Source: VFZN01 sp963709325 (GTDB lineage: Bacteria; Acidobacteriota; Vicinamibacteria; Vicinamibacterales; UBA2999). From it: a DNA stretch of 64,000 bases. A program made the position numbers and the translations under genes. Under the pieces are notes generated by a model. It was not told where the DNA came from and ran no database searches. It was given only the letters and a program-made list of their open reading frames with translations. This document shows positions 44,873 through 54,606 of the stretch, piece after piece (within the stretch, counting starts at the first letter, position 1; every line of letters begins with the position of its first letter). The stretch covers positions 1,226,820 through 1,290,819 of the forward strand of contig CAVPVV010000001.1 of the NCBI GenBank assembly GCA_963709325.1. The letters run 5' to 3'.

Positions 44873-46558
44873 TCAGGTCGAAAGCGCCTCCCATGCATAT
44901 CCTGGCTCGGTTGTCAGCCGCGCATCATCCACCGGCATGCCCACCGTGAAGTGGTACAGACTCTGGAATGCGTGCCCGTGTAGCCCGAGCACGTCGTGCA
45001 CGGGATCATCGTAGTAGCAGCCAATCCCCGTGGCGCGCGCCCGGGCGGCTTCGGCTTCAAGATAGAGCACCTGTCCCACCATGCCCGTCTCCCAGAACAA
45101 GTGACGATAGAACGACGGACCGAACGTCTGCAGGCTCACGTCAAAGTCGGCGAGCATCCCGAGGCTGAAGAAACCGTCAGCCGCGATGTCCTGGTCGCAG
45201 CTGATCCGCGCCCCGAGCGAGCGGGCATCGCCGCGCGCCAGGCACCAAAGCGGCAGTCCTTCGTCGGCGGCTTCCCATAAAAAGTCAGGGCGGCAGGCGC
45301 CTCGGAGCCGGTCGAACGCCTGGGGATCGCGCATCAACAGGTACAACCCTGGCGGGACCTGCTCGACGCGGTGGACGAAGATGGCGAGATGCACGCGCGG
45401 CGTCCACCACAGACTGTGCCACGGTGTGCTCGCGCCGGGCAGGACGCTCCACAGCAGGTCGAAGAATGTCGACCGGTCGATCGTCGAGCGGCCGTCGAAG
45501 GCGACCGCGCTCCGGCGCTGCAGCAGCAGCGCACGCGCCTCAATCTCACGATCGCGCCGGCCATGTCGATCATGATTGGCCAGGGAGGTCGTCGGCACAT
45601 TCGACCGGCCCGAGTCTTCGGTGGCTCGTGCGACCTCGTCGATGGACGACCACTGAATGTGATCCTTGCTCAGCTGACTCGCGTGCCCCGACCACTGGCC
45701 CCGGCGGATGCCGTCGGCGAGCCGTCTCACAGCGTCCTGGGGGCATTTCGCCGATTCCGTGGCGGTGATCGCCATGATGCAGCCGGGTTCCTCGCGTTCG
45801 GCTTCGGTGAAGTCCTCGTCGCGATCGATGCCGGTCACCGCCGCGATCGCACGGTGCGACGACGCCGGCAGCAGAGCGGCACGCCATCCGACGAGCGCGG
45901 CGGCGGTCGACACGGCGGCGATCGCGTGACCCAGGTCGTGTTGGCAATAACGGAATGCCCGCTCTCCGTATTTCCACGCCTCGCGCCAATGAATGGACGT
46001 CAGCGCGACGAGCAGAATGTCCCGTCGTCCGCCGAACGCGTCGCGCCACACGGCCTCGTCGAATACACAACGCAATTCGATCGCATGACGATCGGCCGCG
46101 TAGTGGTACACCGCTGGCTGATCGACCACGCCCGGCAATGCGCCGCAGATCACATACGCCTCGGTTGGATGGAGGTTTCCGCTGGACGGGTTCACCCGCA
46201 GCGACCATCGCGAAGATCCGAAGTGCTTCCAGGCTGACAGCCCCAGCGCATGCCTGAGCATGTCGCCGAGTGCCGGGCCAGTCAACGGTGCGGCCGCCAG
46301 CTTGAGCTCGCACGCCTCATCGAACGTCGCGCGACGGGGCGAGTATCCATCGGCTGCGACACCAGGCGTCGGGTGCAGCGGGAAGATCGGCGTGTCGCCA
46401 AACCCGCGAAACGGTCGCGGCTGCGACGCCCAGTCGAGGTATCCAAGCGATCGTGCGAACGCGTGGAAATGATGTTTCGTCCCGTCGTGATAGCGGTACA
46501 CCGTGGCGAGCGACGCCTGACGCGACTCGAACTCGTTGATTTGTGCGGGCAGCAACAC
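44873..46558 (-). CDS. SagB-type dehydrogenase / double nitroreductase-like oxidoreductase
   Basis: 561 aa from a GTG. N-terminal YHDGTKHHFHAFARSLGYLD and QPRPFRGF are hallmarks of the SagB/ThcOx family. The first flavin domain spans about 90-290 (SSRWSLRVNPSSGNLHPTEA, WKYGERAFRYCQHDLGHAIA). A second nitroreductase-like half starts near 340 (LLLQRRSAVAFDGRSTIDRS) and ends QTFGPSFYRHLFWETGMVGQ, LYLEAEAARARATGIG. Such FMN enzymes oxidise azolines in thiazole/oxazole peptides, but no YcaO cyclodehydratase or precursor peptide is nearby. This long stand-alone form probably has another redox role. Confidence 0.82.
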   Translation of the reverse strand: MLLPAQINEFESRQASLATVYRYHDGTKHHFHAFARSLGYLDWASQPRPFRGFGDTPIFPLHPTPGVAADGYSPRRATFDEACELKLAAAPLTGPALGDMLRHALGLSAWKHFGSSRWSLRVNPSSGNLHPTEAYVICGALPGVVDQPAVYHYAADRHAIELRCVFDEAVWRDAFGGRRDILLVALTSIHWREAWKYGERAFRYCQHDLGHAIAAVSTAAALVGWRAALLPASSHRAIAAVTGIDRDEDFTEAEREEPGCIMAITATESAKCPQDAVRRLADGIRRGQWSGHASQLSKDHIQWSSIDEVARATEDSGRSNVPTTSLANHDRHGRRDREIEARALLLQRRSAVAFDGRSTIDRSTFFDLLWSVLPGASTPWHSLWWTPRVHLAIFVHRVEQVPPGLYLLMRDPQAFDRLRGACRPDFLWEAADEGLPLWCLARGDARSLGARISCDQDIAADGFFSLGMLADFDVSLQTFGPSFYRHLFWETGMVGQVLYLEAEAARARATGIGCYYDDPVHDVLGLHGHAFQSLYHFTVGMPVDDARLTTEPGYAWEALST

Positions 46559-46879
46559 TCGGATCTCATCATACCGTTAGCCTCCACAGGCACTCTCGAT
46601 ATGCGGGTTTGATCCACGATGGCGCGCAACCTGGCTGACGTTGACAGCGGACGTCGCCAGGATGATTCCTGAAAAGTCGCCTAGTGCTTGCCGATTCGGC
46701 CCGGCCGCCATCGCGGATCACTGCGGCGTTACCGAGGACCCATCGCAGCGTCAGGCCAAGCACATCCGGTTAGCAACCAGACGGCCTAAGCGCTTCGACT
46801 CGTGACTATCAATCCTGCCTCGTGCCTAACAAGCGAACTTTTGGTACAGGCAGACCCTACTACGAGAAGATCGCGGTTG
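46559..46879. other. Intergenic stretch
   Basis: No gene, RNA or repeat is supported in this stretch. Confidence 0.5.
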
Positions 46880-47335
46880 CTAGAGGCCGGTGGCACCCTG
46901 GGCGCGCATCGTGGCCTTGCGTCCCAGCCAGGGCAGGGCCCCGAGCGCGAGCAAGACCGCCGGGACCACGCACCCGGCGATCATGTACACGATGTAGGCG
47001 GTCAGCTTGATGCTCAGCGAGAAGTGGCGTTCGATGACCATCGACAGCGGAACCCCCAGCGTCATGATGCCTCCCATCAACCAGGCTGAGCCCAGCGCGG
47101 CCAGCAGGCGGTCGCGGGCATTCCCGCCGGCGCGCATGGAGAGCCAGGCTCCCAAGGCGCCGATGAACGGTAGCGCCAGCATCCACAGCGGCGCCAGCAC
47201 GATCGATACGCCATTCCGCGTGAAAAATACCCAGGGTGGCAACTGCGGCACGCGCAGCGCTACGAACTGCACCGAAACCGAGACTAGCCAGGTAGACAGG
47301 ACCGGAGCCCACAATCGGCGGACACGCATGTTCAT
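46880..47335 (-). CDS. Four-helix membrane protein of unknown function
   Basis: 151 aa. It starts MNMRVRRLWAPVLSTWLVS. Four hydrophobic segments are visible: VLSTWLVSVSVQFVAL, LAPLWMLALPFIGALGAWL, LGSAWLMGGIMTLGVPLSMV and YIVYMIAGCVVPAVLLALGA. The loop after helix 2 is basic (SMRAGGNARDR). No transport or enzyme motif is seen. It stands alone between the SagB-like gene and a divergent kinase. Confidence 0.6.
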   Translation of the reverse strand: MNMRVRRLWAPVLSTWLVSVSVQFVALRVPQLPPWVFFTRNGVSIVLAPLWMLALPFIGALGAWLSMRAGGNARDRLLAALGSAWLMGGIMTLGVPLSMVIERHFSLSIKLTAYIVYMIAGCVVPAVLLALGALPWLGRKATMRAQGATGL

Positions 47336-47702
47336 GGCGTCCTGCTTTTCCCGTTCGATGCTTTCCGCAATTCTTTCCCAGTGGACATAGGAGAGACCAA
47401 TGTTGTCATCACAATTAGCGCCCTTGGGAGCAAACGGCTAAGCCGCCGTCGAGTCAATGTCATCTGTCATCGTATTGTGCCAGAGCGCGGCAGGGCCAAA
47501 AGGGTACGTATCAGAGCCGACCTTTGTCCGTGTCTTGTCCGTGAACTCCTCCCAACTGCGTTTGACACGGAGGGTCATCCGATGAAGAGGACCGGCGTCG
47601 AATTAGTCCTGCCTTGGCGCGATATGCCGACCGACCGGCTCGGCCGTGACCGGAACGCCATATCGGCGTTGATCAAGACCCATCGCGTAGAATTCCCTCC
47701 AA
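47336..47702. other. Intergenic stretch before a kinase gene
   Basis: No supported gene is present. The stretch has visibly lower GC than its surroundings (TGTTGTCATCACAATTAG near 47400) and should hold divergent promoters, but none is clear. Confidence 0.5.
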
Positions 47703-50327
47703 GTGTCGCTAGCCCAGGGCACCCGACTCGGGCCATATGAGATCCAGGCCGCGCTCGGAGCGGGCGGCATGGGCGAGGTCTACCGCGCGCGTGACACGCG
47801 GCTGCGCCGCGACGTGGCCATCAAAGTCCTCCCCGACCGCTTCGCCACCGACGCCGAGCGCCTGCGCCGTTTTCAGCAAGAGGCGCTCGCCACCGCCGCC
47901 CTGAATCATCCCAACATCGTCGCCGTCTACGACGTCGGCACCGACAATGGCGTGTCGTATGTCGTCGTCGAGCTGCTCGACGGGCGCACGCTGCGCGAGG
48001 TGATGAAGGCCGGCCGGCCGGCGATGGAGACGGCAATCGACTACGCCGTCCAGATCGCCAATGGGCTGGCGGCGGCGCACGACAAGGGGATCGTCCATCG
48101 CGACCTCAAGCCGGACAATCTGTTCGTGACCCGGGACAAGCGGGTCAAGATTCTGGATTTCGGATTGGCGCGCATGCAGCCGACGCCGAACGGACAGGCG
48201 GAGGATGAGGACACGATTGCCGTCACGGCCGCCGGCGACGTCTTCGGCACGCCGGGCTACATGGCACCGGAGCAGGTGCGCGGGCAGACTGTCGACTCGC
48301 GCGCCGACCTCTTCGCCTTTGGTGCCATCGTCTACGAAATGGTCGCGGGCAGAGAGGCGTTCACCGGGGAAGTTCCGGCAAGCCGCACGGCGGCCATCCT
48401 CGAGCAGGATCCTCCGGCCCTGATGACATTGGCGCCACTGGCGCCGCCCATCCTGGCGCGAGTGATCAGCAAGTGTCTGGCCAAGAATCCCGATGAGCGT
48501 TGGCGCAGCGCGCACGACTTGAAGGTTGCGCTCCAATGGATCGCGGAGAACAGCCACACGGATGCGGTTGCGACACCAGCTTCCCGCTTCCGCCCCCGAC
48601 TTGTCGCCGCCGTCGCGCTCGCCGCACTCGCCAGCACACTCACCGCGACGATTACAATGCGCACGCGCGGTCCAGCAGCGGTGCCGCAATCAATGCTGCG
48701 GACCACGATCACGCTGCCGTCTGCCTACACGCTATGGACTGACAGCCCGTCGCTCGCGATGGCTCCGGATGGACAGACCGTCGCTTTCATTGCGTTGCGT
48801 GATGTCGGGCGCCAGCTGTTTCTTCGTCGTCTCGACGAGTTCGACGCTAGACCCGTCCGTGGCGGCGAAGGGGCCGCAAGTCCGTTCTTCTCACCTGACG
48901 GTGAATGGGTTGCCTTTTTCGCGGGCGGCAAACTCCTCAAAGTTTCTGTGAGACCCGGGAGCATCCCACTCACGATCGTTGGCGCGCTCGACCCCCAAGC
49001 CGTCTCGGCTGGTCATTGGGCAGCGGACGGCACGATTCTCTTCACGCCCGCGTTCGACCGAGGACTCGCACGTGTCGCTGCCTCAGGTGGAGTGCCAGCG
49101 GTGGCCACGACCGTCGATCGCCAACGTTCCGAGCGCACACACCAGTGGCCACAGATGTTGGCTGGAGGCAGCCTCCTCTACACCGCCTATTTCTGGAACC
49201 GGCCCGGTTCGGAGGTCCGAGTGCTCACCGACGGCTCGTCTCGCACCGTCATCGAGCAAGGCGCCGCAGCGCGCTATCTCGATGGGCATCTGCTCTATCT
49301 GGTCAATGGCTCGCTGTACGCGGTGCCCTTCAACGTGAATACGTTGTCGCTCGAAGGTCAGCCGGCCCTCGTACTCGACGATGTCCTTATGAGCGGTAGA
49401 GCCGGCGAATCCCCCCAGATCGCCACAGCTGGCGGCCGATCGTTGGTCTATGTGCCTCGTGAGTCAACCGCGAGCGCGTTGCGAACGCTGGTGCAGGTCG
49501 ATCGCCGGGGACAGGCTCGAACGCTGCTGACGACGGACAAGCTCGTGCAAGGTCCACGGTTTTCGCCGGATGGAGGCCGCCTGTTGTTCTTCGCCGCCGG
49601 TGACCTGTGGATATACGACGTGCAGGCGGAGGGCTGGAGTCGACTGACCTACGACGGAACGAACCAATGGCCGATCTGGACGCCGAATGGGAAGCAAGTC
49701 CTGTTTCAATCATCGAGGATGGGACCCTCTCAGATGTTTATGATGCCCGTCAGCGGCGGCGCCGATCCCGAATTGCTTCTCTCGACAACCCTGACGCAAT
49801 GGCCGAACGCACTGACGCCAGACGGCCAGGTGCTCGTGTTCAGTGAGGACCATCTGAGTTCGAGTGGAGACATCTGGACTCTGCGATTGAATGGCGAACG
49901 CACGCCGTCGCCGTTCATTCAGACACCGCCGCCAACCTGGGGAGGGAGGTTGACACGGGATGGGGAGTGGCTCGTGTATGTGTCGTTTGAAACTGGCCGA
50001 TGGGAGGTGTTCGTCACGGCCTTCCCAAGCGCTGAGGGCAAGTGGCAGATCTCGAGCGATGGCGGGACCGAGCCTGTCTGGTCACCAAGTGGACGCGAGC
50101 TCTTCTATCGCGAGGGCGACCGCATGATGGTCGTGCCAATCGAAACGTCCCCGACGTTCCGCCATGGGAAGCCTCGCCTGCTCTTCGAGGGACGCTATCT
50201 GCATTGCTGTGCCGGTTTGCCGGAGTATGCCGTCGCCGCTGATGGCAAGAGCTTCCTGATGCTCAGAGGCGATGCCGAGCAGGTCGCGCAGAACATCCGA
50301 TTGGTTCGCGGTTGGACCACCCCGTGA
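47703..50327 (+). CDS. Ser/Thr protein kinase with C-terminal PD40 propeller
   Basis: 874 aa from a GTG. The kinase domain (residues 12-285) is intact: GAGGMGEVYRAR loop, catalytic VAIK Lys41, HRDLKPDN (132-139), DFG (152-154) and GTPGYMAPEQVRG in the activation segment. One membrane segment lies near 300-325 (LVAAVALAALASTLTATI). The extracytoplasmic part from about 335 has WD40-like/TolB-type blades (SPSLAMAPDGQTVAFIAL, GPRFSPDGGRLLFFAAGD, EPVWSPSGRELFYREGD). It is a one-component signalling protein: external propeller, internal kinase. The ligand and targets are unknown. Confidence 0.92.
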   Translation: MSLAQGTRLGPYEIQAALGAGGMGEVYRARDTRLRRDVAIKVLPDRFATDAERLRRFQQEALATAALNHPNIVAVYDVGTDNGVSYVVVELLDGRTLREVMKAGRPAMETAIDYAVQIANGLAAAHDKGIVHRDLKPDNLFVTRDKRVKILDFGLARMQPTPNGQAEDEDTIAVTAAGDVFGTPGYMAPEQVRGQTVDSRADLFAFGAIVYEMVAGREAFTGEVPASRTAAILEQDPPALMTLAPLAPPILARVISKCLAKNPDERWRSAHDLKVALQWIAENSHTDAVATPASRFRPRLVAAVALAALASTLTATITMRTRGPAAVPQSMLRTTITLPSAYTLWTDSPSLAMAPDGQTVAFIALRDVGRQLFLRRLDEFDARPVRGGEGAASPFFSPDGEWVAFFAGGKLLKVSVRPGSIPLTIVGALDPQAVSAGHWAADGTILFTPAFDRGLARVAASGGVPAVATTVDRQRSERTHQWPQMLAGGSLLYTAYFWNRPGSEVRVLTDGSSRTVIEQGAAARYLDGHLLYLVNGSLYAVPFNVNTLSLEGQPALVLDDVLMSGRAGESPQIATAGGRSLVYVPRESTASALRTLVQVDRRGQARTLLTTDKLVQGPRFSPDGGRLLFFAAGDLWIYDVQAEGWSRLTYDGTNQWPIWTPNGKQVLFQSSRMGPSQMFMMPVSGGADPELLLSTTLTQWPNALTPDGQVLVFSEDHLSSSGDIWTLRLNGERTPSPFIQTPPPTWGGRLTRDGEWLVYVSFETGRWEVFVTAFPSAEGKWQISSDGGTEPVWSPSGRELFYREGDRMMVVPIETSPTFRHGKPRLLFEGRYLHCCAGLPEYAVAADGKSFLMLRGDAEQVAQNIRLVRGWTTP

Positions 50328-50727
50328 TCGCTTTTTCGCTTGAGCCGTCATCTCTGGTCATGATTCGCTCGGCGCCCTCTGCGCCTGTGGGCTGATCCGT
50401 CAGGTGGCGCGAGTGAGCTGACCTAAACCCGCTGCGTGCTTGACACGGTGTTGCGATTCGCACCACTACCGAGTCGTCAGTTCGTATTCGTCAAACTGGA
50501 AACCGAGCGCAATACTGTTCCAGGGTTCGCGTGGGGATCGGCATCCATTCCGACGCGAGGAAATGAGGGGTCGAACGCGGGTTAAAGCTCCTCAAGAGTC
50601 GCGTAGTGTTGACCAATCCGCCAGAAGGCCCCAACGAGTGCCGATTGGGTTTTGTTACAGGCTCTTACGGCGTTGATGGCCATTCATTATCCGGGGCGCG
50701 TGCTCGCCTGACACGCCTGAAGACTGT
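50328..50727. other. Intergenic stretch between convergent kinase genes
   Basis: No supported gene or clear terminator is present. Several short frames look like background. Confidence 0.5.
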
Positions 50728-53448
50728 CTACCGCGGACGACGACGTAACTCGTCGAATAAGTTCAGCAGGACAGTCACGTGCACCGAGCCTTTCTCGTCT
50801 GCCGACACGTCTCTCGTTACCACGGCGAAACGGGCGCCGTCGGGGGCGAGATCCAACGGTTGCAATCCTGGTGTCAGCGAGCGAATCATCGGGCGAATCG
50901 GCGTGTCCGACCACACACGGGGCGTCCCCGGCGTGAACTGATCACCCTTGGCCGTGTACTCTGCCACCATCGTGATATTGCGATCGTCCTGCGTCACGTA
51001 ATACAGCGCACGTCCAGGCCGCGACCACAATGGATATTGGCCGCTACTCGTGGATAGCTTCCACTTCCCGCCGACGGCACTGTGAAACCGACGGACGTAC
51101 ACTTCGGACAGTCCCGATTCGTCGGAGTCGTACGCAATCCAGCGTCCGTCAGGCGAAAACGCCGCTCCTCCGAGGCCCTCGTTCGACGGGGTCTTGAGGA
51201 AGACTTCGGGTTTGCCCGGCATGGGATGCTCGCGGTCGCTCGCGTCCAGTGGGAGGATCCAGATGTCCGCGTCTGTGTCAGAGGTCACGTCGACGTAGGA
51301 GAGATACCGGCCGTCGGGAGAGAAGGACGAGGGAATCACCGTGGTCTTGCTCTCCAGCAGGCGGTGCGGCTCTCCCGCGCCGTCCGCCCTGATCCACCAG
51401 ATCGCCTTGTCGGCGTCCGATGCGTACACGAGGTGCGTGCCGTCAGGTGTCCACACGGGATTCCGGTTCCCGCGGGCGTTGAATGTGAGCCTCGACATCG
51501 TGTCGCGTTTCATATCGTATGCGTAGATGTCCCAGCCGTTACCGGTTTCCCACGCTAGCGCCAGGCGACGTCCATCGGGCGACAGGCGCGGCGTGTAGTA
51601 GGAGCCCGGCTTCGAGAGCAGCGGGTGAGTTTGACCGGCGGCCTCCATCCACATGATCGGCCACTCTGAGGAGGTTTTGCCGCTCCGATATACGATCGTA
51701 CCGGTCTGCGAGACATCGAACTGGGCGCTTCCGTAGTTTTGATCGCTCGCCACATCTTGCAGCAGGGGCAGAGGCGTGCCTTGCACAGCCAGCCGCGCTG
51801 GGTCGAACCGCACGCCCCAGAGCACGCCCTCATGAAGATAGGTGAGATAGCCGGATGTGTAGCGTCCAAAATACCCGCCTTTCAATATGGTGGTGACCTG
51901 TCCGGTGTTCATATTCACCACTTGAAGGTTCGCCTCGTCGTAGTACCCCGTGGTTTTTGAGGCGGTGAATAGCACTGCCTGGCCTCCCGCCAGCATCTGC
52001 GGCCAGCGATGGGTGGCTTCTCCGTTAACCAGCGTCGTGAAGGGTTGAGGCGCGCCGCCTGCGGCGGGGATGCGGGACAGTCCGGCACGTGCGCTGAGCG
52101 ACGCCACGATCGATCCGTCCTCGGTCCACACACCGCCGCGAAACAAAGGAGCGTCGGACACGGTGACGACCGGGCCACCATGTACGGGCATCTTCTTCAG
52201 CTTGCCGCCCGCCGCGAAGCCGAACCACTGGCCGTCAGGCGAAAAAAACGCATCGGCACCATTCTCCGTACCCGGAACTGGCGTCGGCTTGGCCTGATCG
52301 AGCGGCCGGGTCGCGAGTTGCGGCGTACCATCTGCGCCACGAATTGGAAAAATGATCCGCCGTCCATCAGGTGACAGGGTGACGGTCGTGCGCCAGGCTG
52401 CGATGGCATCGGGCCCGAGGTCCTCGTCGAACCGCATCACGGGCGCTGGTGTGTTCGGTGCGGGCCGCATCAATGCCCACATCGTGAGCGCGACCAAAAG
52501 CGCACTACCAAGCCCGGACGCGATCACCAACGGTACGGCAGAGCGCGGCGCTCGCAGCGCCCCCGCGGGCAGTTCGTCGGCCGTCGGAACCGTCAACGCC
52601 TCGTCGATCTCCAGACGCGCATCCGCAGCATCCGCCAGTCTCTGCCTGCGGTCCTTCTCAAGACATCGTCGCAGTAGGCGACGCATCGATGCCGGAGTGT
52701 TCGTCGGCAGCGTCGTCCAGTCCGGCTCGTCCTTCAACACGGAGGCAAGCACGTGCGACGCGGTTTCGCCTTGGAAAACTTGACGCCCGGTCAGCATCTC
52801 CAGCAGCACGACGCCAAACGCCCAGAGGTCGCTCCGCTTATCGACGGGCCTGCCTGCTGCCTGCTCGGGACTCATGTACGCGGCCGTGCCGAGGATGACC
52901 CCGGCCTTCGTAGCATGCATCGAGATCGTCGGCGAGATGGTGGGGGTCGCGCTTGCCACACCCGTCGGCTCGATCGCCTTCGCCAGTCCGAAGTCGAGGA
53001 CCTTCACGGTACCGTCTGCGCGCACTTTGATGTTGGCGGGTTTCAGATCGCGATGGATGATGCCCTGCTCATGCGCCGCTTCCAGCGCCTGGGCGATCTG
53101 TTTCGCAATCGGGAGCGCGTCGACCAGCGCGACCGGACCTTGTGCGATGCGATCGGCGAGCGTTGGCCCTTCGACCAACTCCATCACCAGCGCGAGGGTC
53201 CCGTCTGTCTTCTCGAGACCGTGGATGTGCGCGATATTGGGATGGTTCAGCGTCGCGAGGACTTCGGCTTCGCGTTGGAAGCGCGCCAGACGGTCCGCAT
53301 CAACCGCCACGGACGTGAGCAGTACCTTGATGGCAACCTGGCGCTTGAGATTCGTGTCGGTGGCGCGGTACACCTCGCCCATTCCGCCGGCGCCGAGGGC
53401 AGAAATGATCTCGTAGGAGCCAAGGCGTGTGCCCGCGGTGAGCGCCAC
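50728..53448 (-). CDS. Ser/Thr protein kinase with C-terminal PD40 propeller
   Basis: 906 aa. The kinase domain is intact: GAGGMGEVYRAT, VAIK Lys41, IHRDLKPAN (131-139), DFG (152-154), GTAAYMSPEQAAGRPVD. One membrane helix lies near 325 (VPLVIASGLGSALLVALTMW). The outer part contains TolB-like blades (DAFFSPDGQWFGFAAGG, TPRLSPDGRRLALAWE, GAAFSPDGRWIAYDSDES). It lies on the same strand as an ECF sigma gene upstream, with an insertion sequence between them. Closely similar to the kinase at 59197-61992 in its catalytic segment, so these are paralogues. Confidence 0.92.
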   Translation of the reverse strand: MALTAGTRLGSYEIISALGAGGMGEVYRATDTNLKRQVAIKVLLTSVAVDADRLARFQREAEVLATLNHPNIAHIHGLEKTDGTLALVMELVEGPTLADRIAQGPVALVDALPIAKQIAQALEAAHEQGIIHRDLKPANIKVRADGTVKVLDFGLAKAIEPTGVASATPTISPTISMHATKAGVILGTAAYMSPEQAAGRPVDKRSDLWAFGVVLLEMLTGRQVFQGETASHVLASVLKDEPDWTTLPTNTPASMRRLLRRCLEKDRRQRLADAADARLEIDEALTVPTADELPAGALRAPRSAVPLVIASGLGSALLVALTMWALMRPAPNTPAPVMRFDEDLGPDAIAAWRTTVTLSPDGRRIIFPIRGADGTPQLATRPLDQAKPTPVPGTENGADAFFSPDGQWFGFAAGGKLKKMPVHGGPVVTVSDAPLFRGGVWTEDGSIVASLSARAGLSRIPAAGGAPQPFTTLVNGEATHRWPQMLAGGQAVLFTASKTTGYYDEANLQVVNMNTGQVTTILKGGYFGRYTSGYLTYLHEGVLWGVRFDPARLAVQGTPLPLLQDVASDQNYGSAQFDVSQTGTIVYRSGKTSSEWPIMWMEAAGQTHPLLSKPGSYYTPRLSPDGRRLALAWETGNGWDIYAYDMKRDTMSRLTFNARGNRNPVWTPDGTHLVYASDADKAIWWIRADGAGEPHRLLESKTTVIPSSFSPDGRYLSYVDVTSDTDADIWILPLDASDREHPMPGKPEVFLKTPSNEGLGGAAFSPDGRWIAYDSDESGLSEVYVRRFHSAVGGKWKLSTSSGQYPLWSRPGRALYYVTQDDRNITMVAEYTAKGDQFTPGTPRVWSDTPIRPMIRSLTPGLQPLDLAPDGARFAVVTRDVSADEKGSVHVTVLLNLFDELRRRPR

Positions 53449-53607
53449 GCTGTCAATTATATGAGTGGGATGGGGCGCGCACTCAATTGCTCCTCATCAA
53501 CGCCGTAGTGGAGCGCGATCCCGGGCGCCTGGCCCCAGATCAGCTGCGCGGACGCAATTTACCTCAAACGGCGACCTGGTGAAGGACGCCGGAGACGTGG
53601 GGATCGC

Positions 53608-54189
53608 TCAGGCGGTCCTCCACGTCCTGCGCAGCAACCGCCAGCAAATCAGCGCGCACCCGAGCGAGAGGAATGCCTCATGGATGTCGGCTCGCTTGTC
53701 ATAGCGCACGCGCAGGCGGCGGAATTGATTCAGCCAAGCAAAGGTACGCTCGACGACCCAGCGCCACCGGCCCAGCCCGCTCCCGTGCTGGGTGCGGCGC
53801 ATCGCCAACATGGGCACAATGTGGCGCGACCGCAGTCCGCGCCGAATTGCGGTCGCGTCGTAGCCGCGATCGCCCAGTACACAGGCCGGCCGTTGCCGCG
53901 GTCGCCCGCGTGGCCCGCACAGTGGGAGGATCGTATCTACCAGCGCCAGGGCTTCCTGCGAGTCGTTCCGATTCGCCCCGGTTAAGCGCATCGCGAGCGG
54001 CACGCCTCGCCCGTCACAGATCAGATGGCGCTTGCTCCCGCGCTTGGCCCGATCGGTGGGATTCGGCCCGGTCTGGTCACCGCCGGACACCGCGCGGATG
54101 GAACTACTGTCCACGACTGCCCGCGACCAATCTATCTGGTCGTCGCGTGCGAGCCAGTCCAGCATCGAGAAGTGGATCAGATCCCACAC
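53608..54189 (-). CDS. Transposase, catalytic frame (ORF B)
   Basis: 193 aa. The DDE triad is complete: VVDSSSIRAVSGGDQTG near residue 26 (first Asp), VLGDRGYDATAIRR near 103 (second Asp) and WVVERTFAWLNQFRRLRVRY near 143 (Glu with the Y-2R-3E-like context). It begins VWDLIHFSMLDWLARDD, which continues the sense of ORF A. Joining the frames requires skipping one base at CGGCGTGTGG near 54190, a +1 shift typical of programmed frameshifting in this group. An ATG-less start is therefore expected. Confidence 0.82.
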   Translation of the reverse strand: MWDLIHFSMLDWLARDDQIDWSRAVVDSSSIRAVSGGDQTGPNPTDRAKRGSKRHLICDGRGVPLAMRLTGANRNDSQEALALVDTILPLCGPRGRPRQRPACVLGDRGYDATAIRRGLRSRHIVPMLAMRRTQHGSGLGRWRWVVERTFAWLNQFRRLRVRYDKRADIHEAFLSLGCALICWRLLRRTWRTA

Positions 54190-54433
54190 GCCGGGCCCGT
54201 TGCCAATCGCGCAGCCGCCGCCAGCACGTCATCCCGGATCCGCACCCGAGTTCCTGCGGGAGCAGCTGCCAAGGAATGCCGCTGCGGAGGACGAAGACAA
54301 TGCCGGTCAGGCACGCGCGGTCCGACACACGTGGTCGGCCACCCTGTGGCCTTCTCGGCAGAATCGGCAAGAACGGTTCGACAAGATCCCACCGTGCGGC
54401 AGGCGGCCGCGCTGTGGGTGTGCTCGCGTTCAA
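54104..54433 (-). CDS. Transposase, N-terminal frame (ORF A)
   Basis: About 110 codons. The useful part is the DUF4096-like N-terminal domain: WDLVEPFLPILPRRPQGGRP, SDRACLTGIVFVLRSGIPWQ and CWRRLRDWQRAR. After the last motif the frame becomes nonsense and the sense continues in ORF B. The only start codon in reach is a TTG at 54433; a start further upstream is possible. Confidence 0.7.
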   Translation of the reverse strand: MNASTPTARPPAARWDLVEPFLPILPRRPQGGRPRVSDRACLTGIVFVLRSGIPWQLLPQELGCGSGMTCWRRLRDWQRARRVGSDPLLDAGLARTRRPDRLVAGSRGQ

Positions 54434-54519
54434 CGGCTGCGAGGCGACTAGCTAAGGGCGAGCTGCCAGTGCTGGTTCGACGGGTGCGGCCGTATCGACG
54501 AGAATCCGCCCTGGCGCGT

Positions 54520-54573
54520 GGCATGGTGGATCTGTGAAATCAGCCGTCATGGCCGATGCGCCGGCCTGTAGAC
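54520..54573. repeat. Spacer segment shared with the leader of another kinase gene
   Basis: GGCATGGTGGATC ... ATCAGCCGTCATGGCCGATG ... CTGTAGAC here matches 62059-62126 (same words with a few substitutions and a 14-base gap). Here it lies downstream of the ECF sigma gene; there it lies upstream of a kinase gene. Confidence 0.7.
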
Positions 54574-54606
54574 CCCTGGCATCGGCGATCGTGAGTTGAT
54601 GGTTCG

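Larger units (their letters stand above)
53608..54433 (-). mobile_element. IS5-type insertion sequence (two overlapping transposase frames)
   Basis: Two overlapping leftward frames make one DDE transposase of the IS5 family, IS427-like group. The boundaries given are those of the reading frames; I could not fix terminal inverted repeats or target duplication. The element lies between the ECF sigma gene and the kinase gene, both of which point the same way. Confidence 0.8.

Noticed and set aside
44873..46558. A thiazole/oxazole-modified peptide cluster
   Set aside because: Only a SagB-like gene is present. No YcaO cyclodehydratase, E1-like partner or precursor peptide was found nearby.
53449..54606. 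Exact ends of the insertion sequence
   Set aside because: I compared both flanks by eye and found no convincing terminal inverted repeat or target duplication, so only reading-frame limits are given.
54602..54606. ECF-type promoter pair (GAACC and GTCTAC) in the shared spacers
   Set aside because: The spacing between the two elements differs between the copies (about 14 and 27 bases), so a common promoter is not supported.
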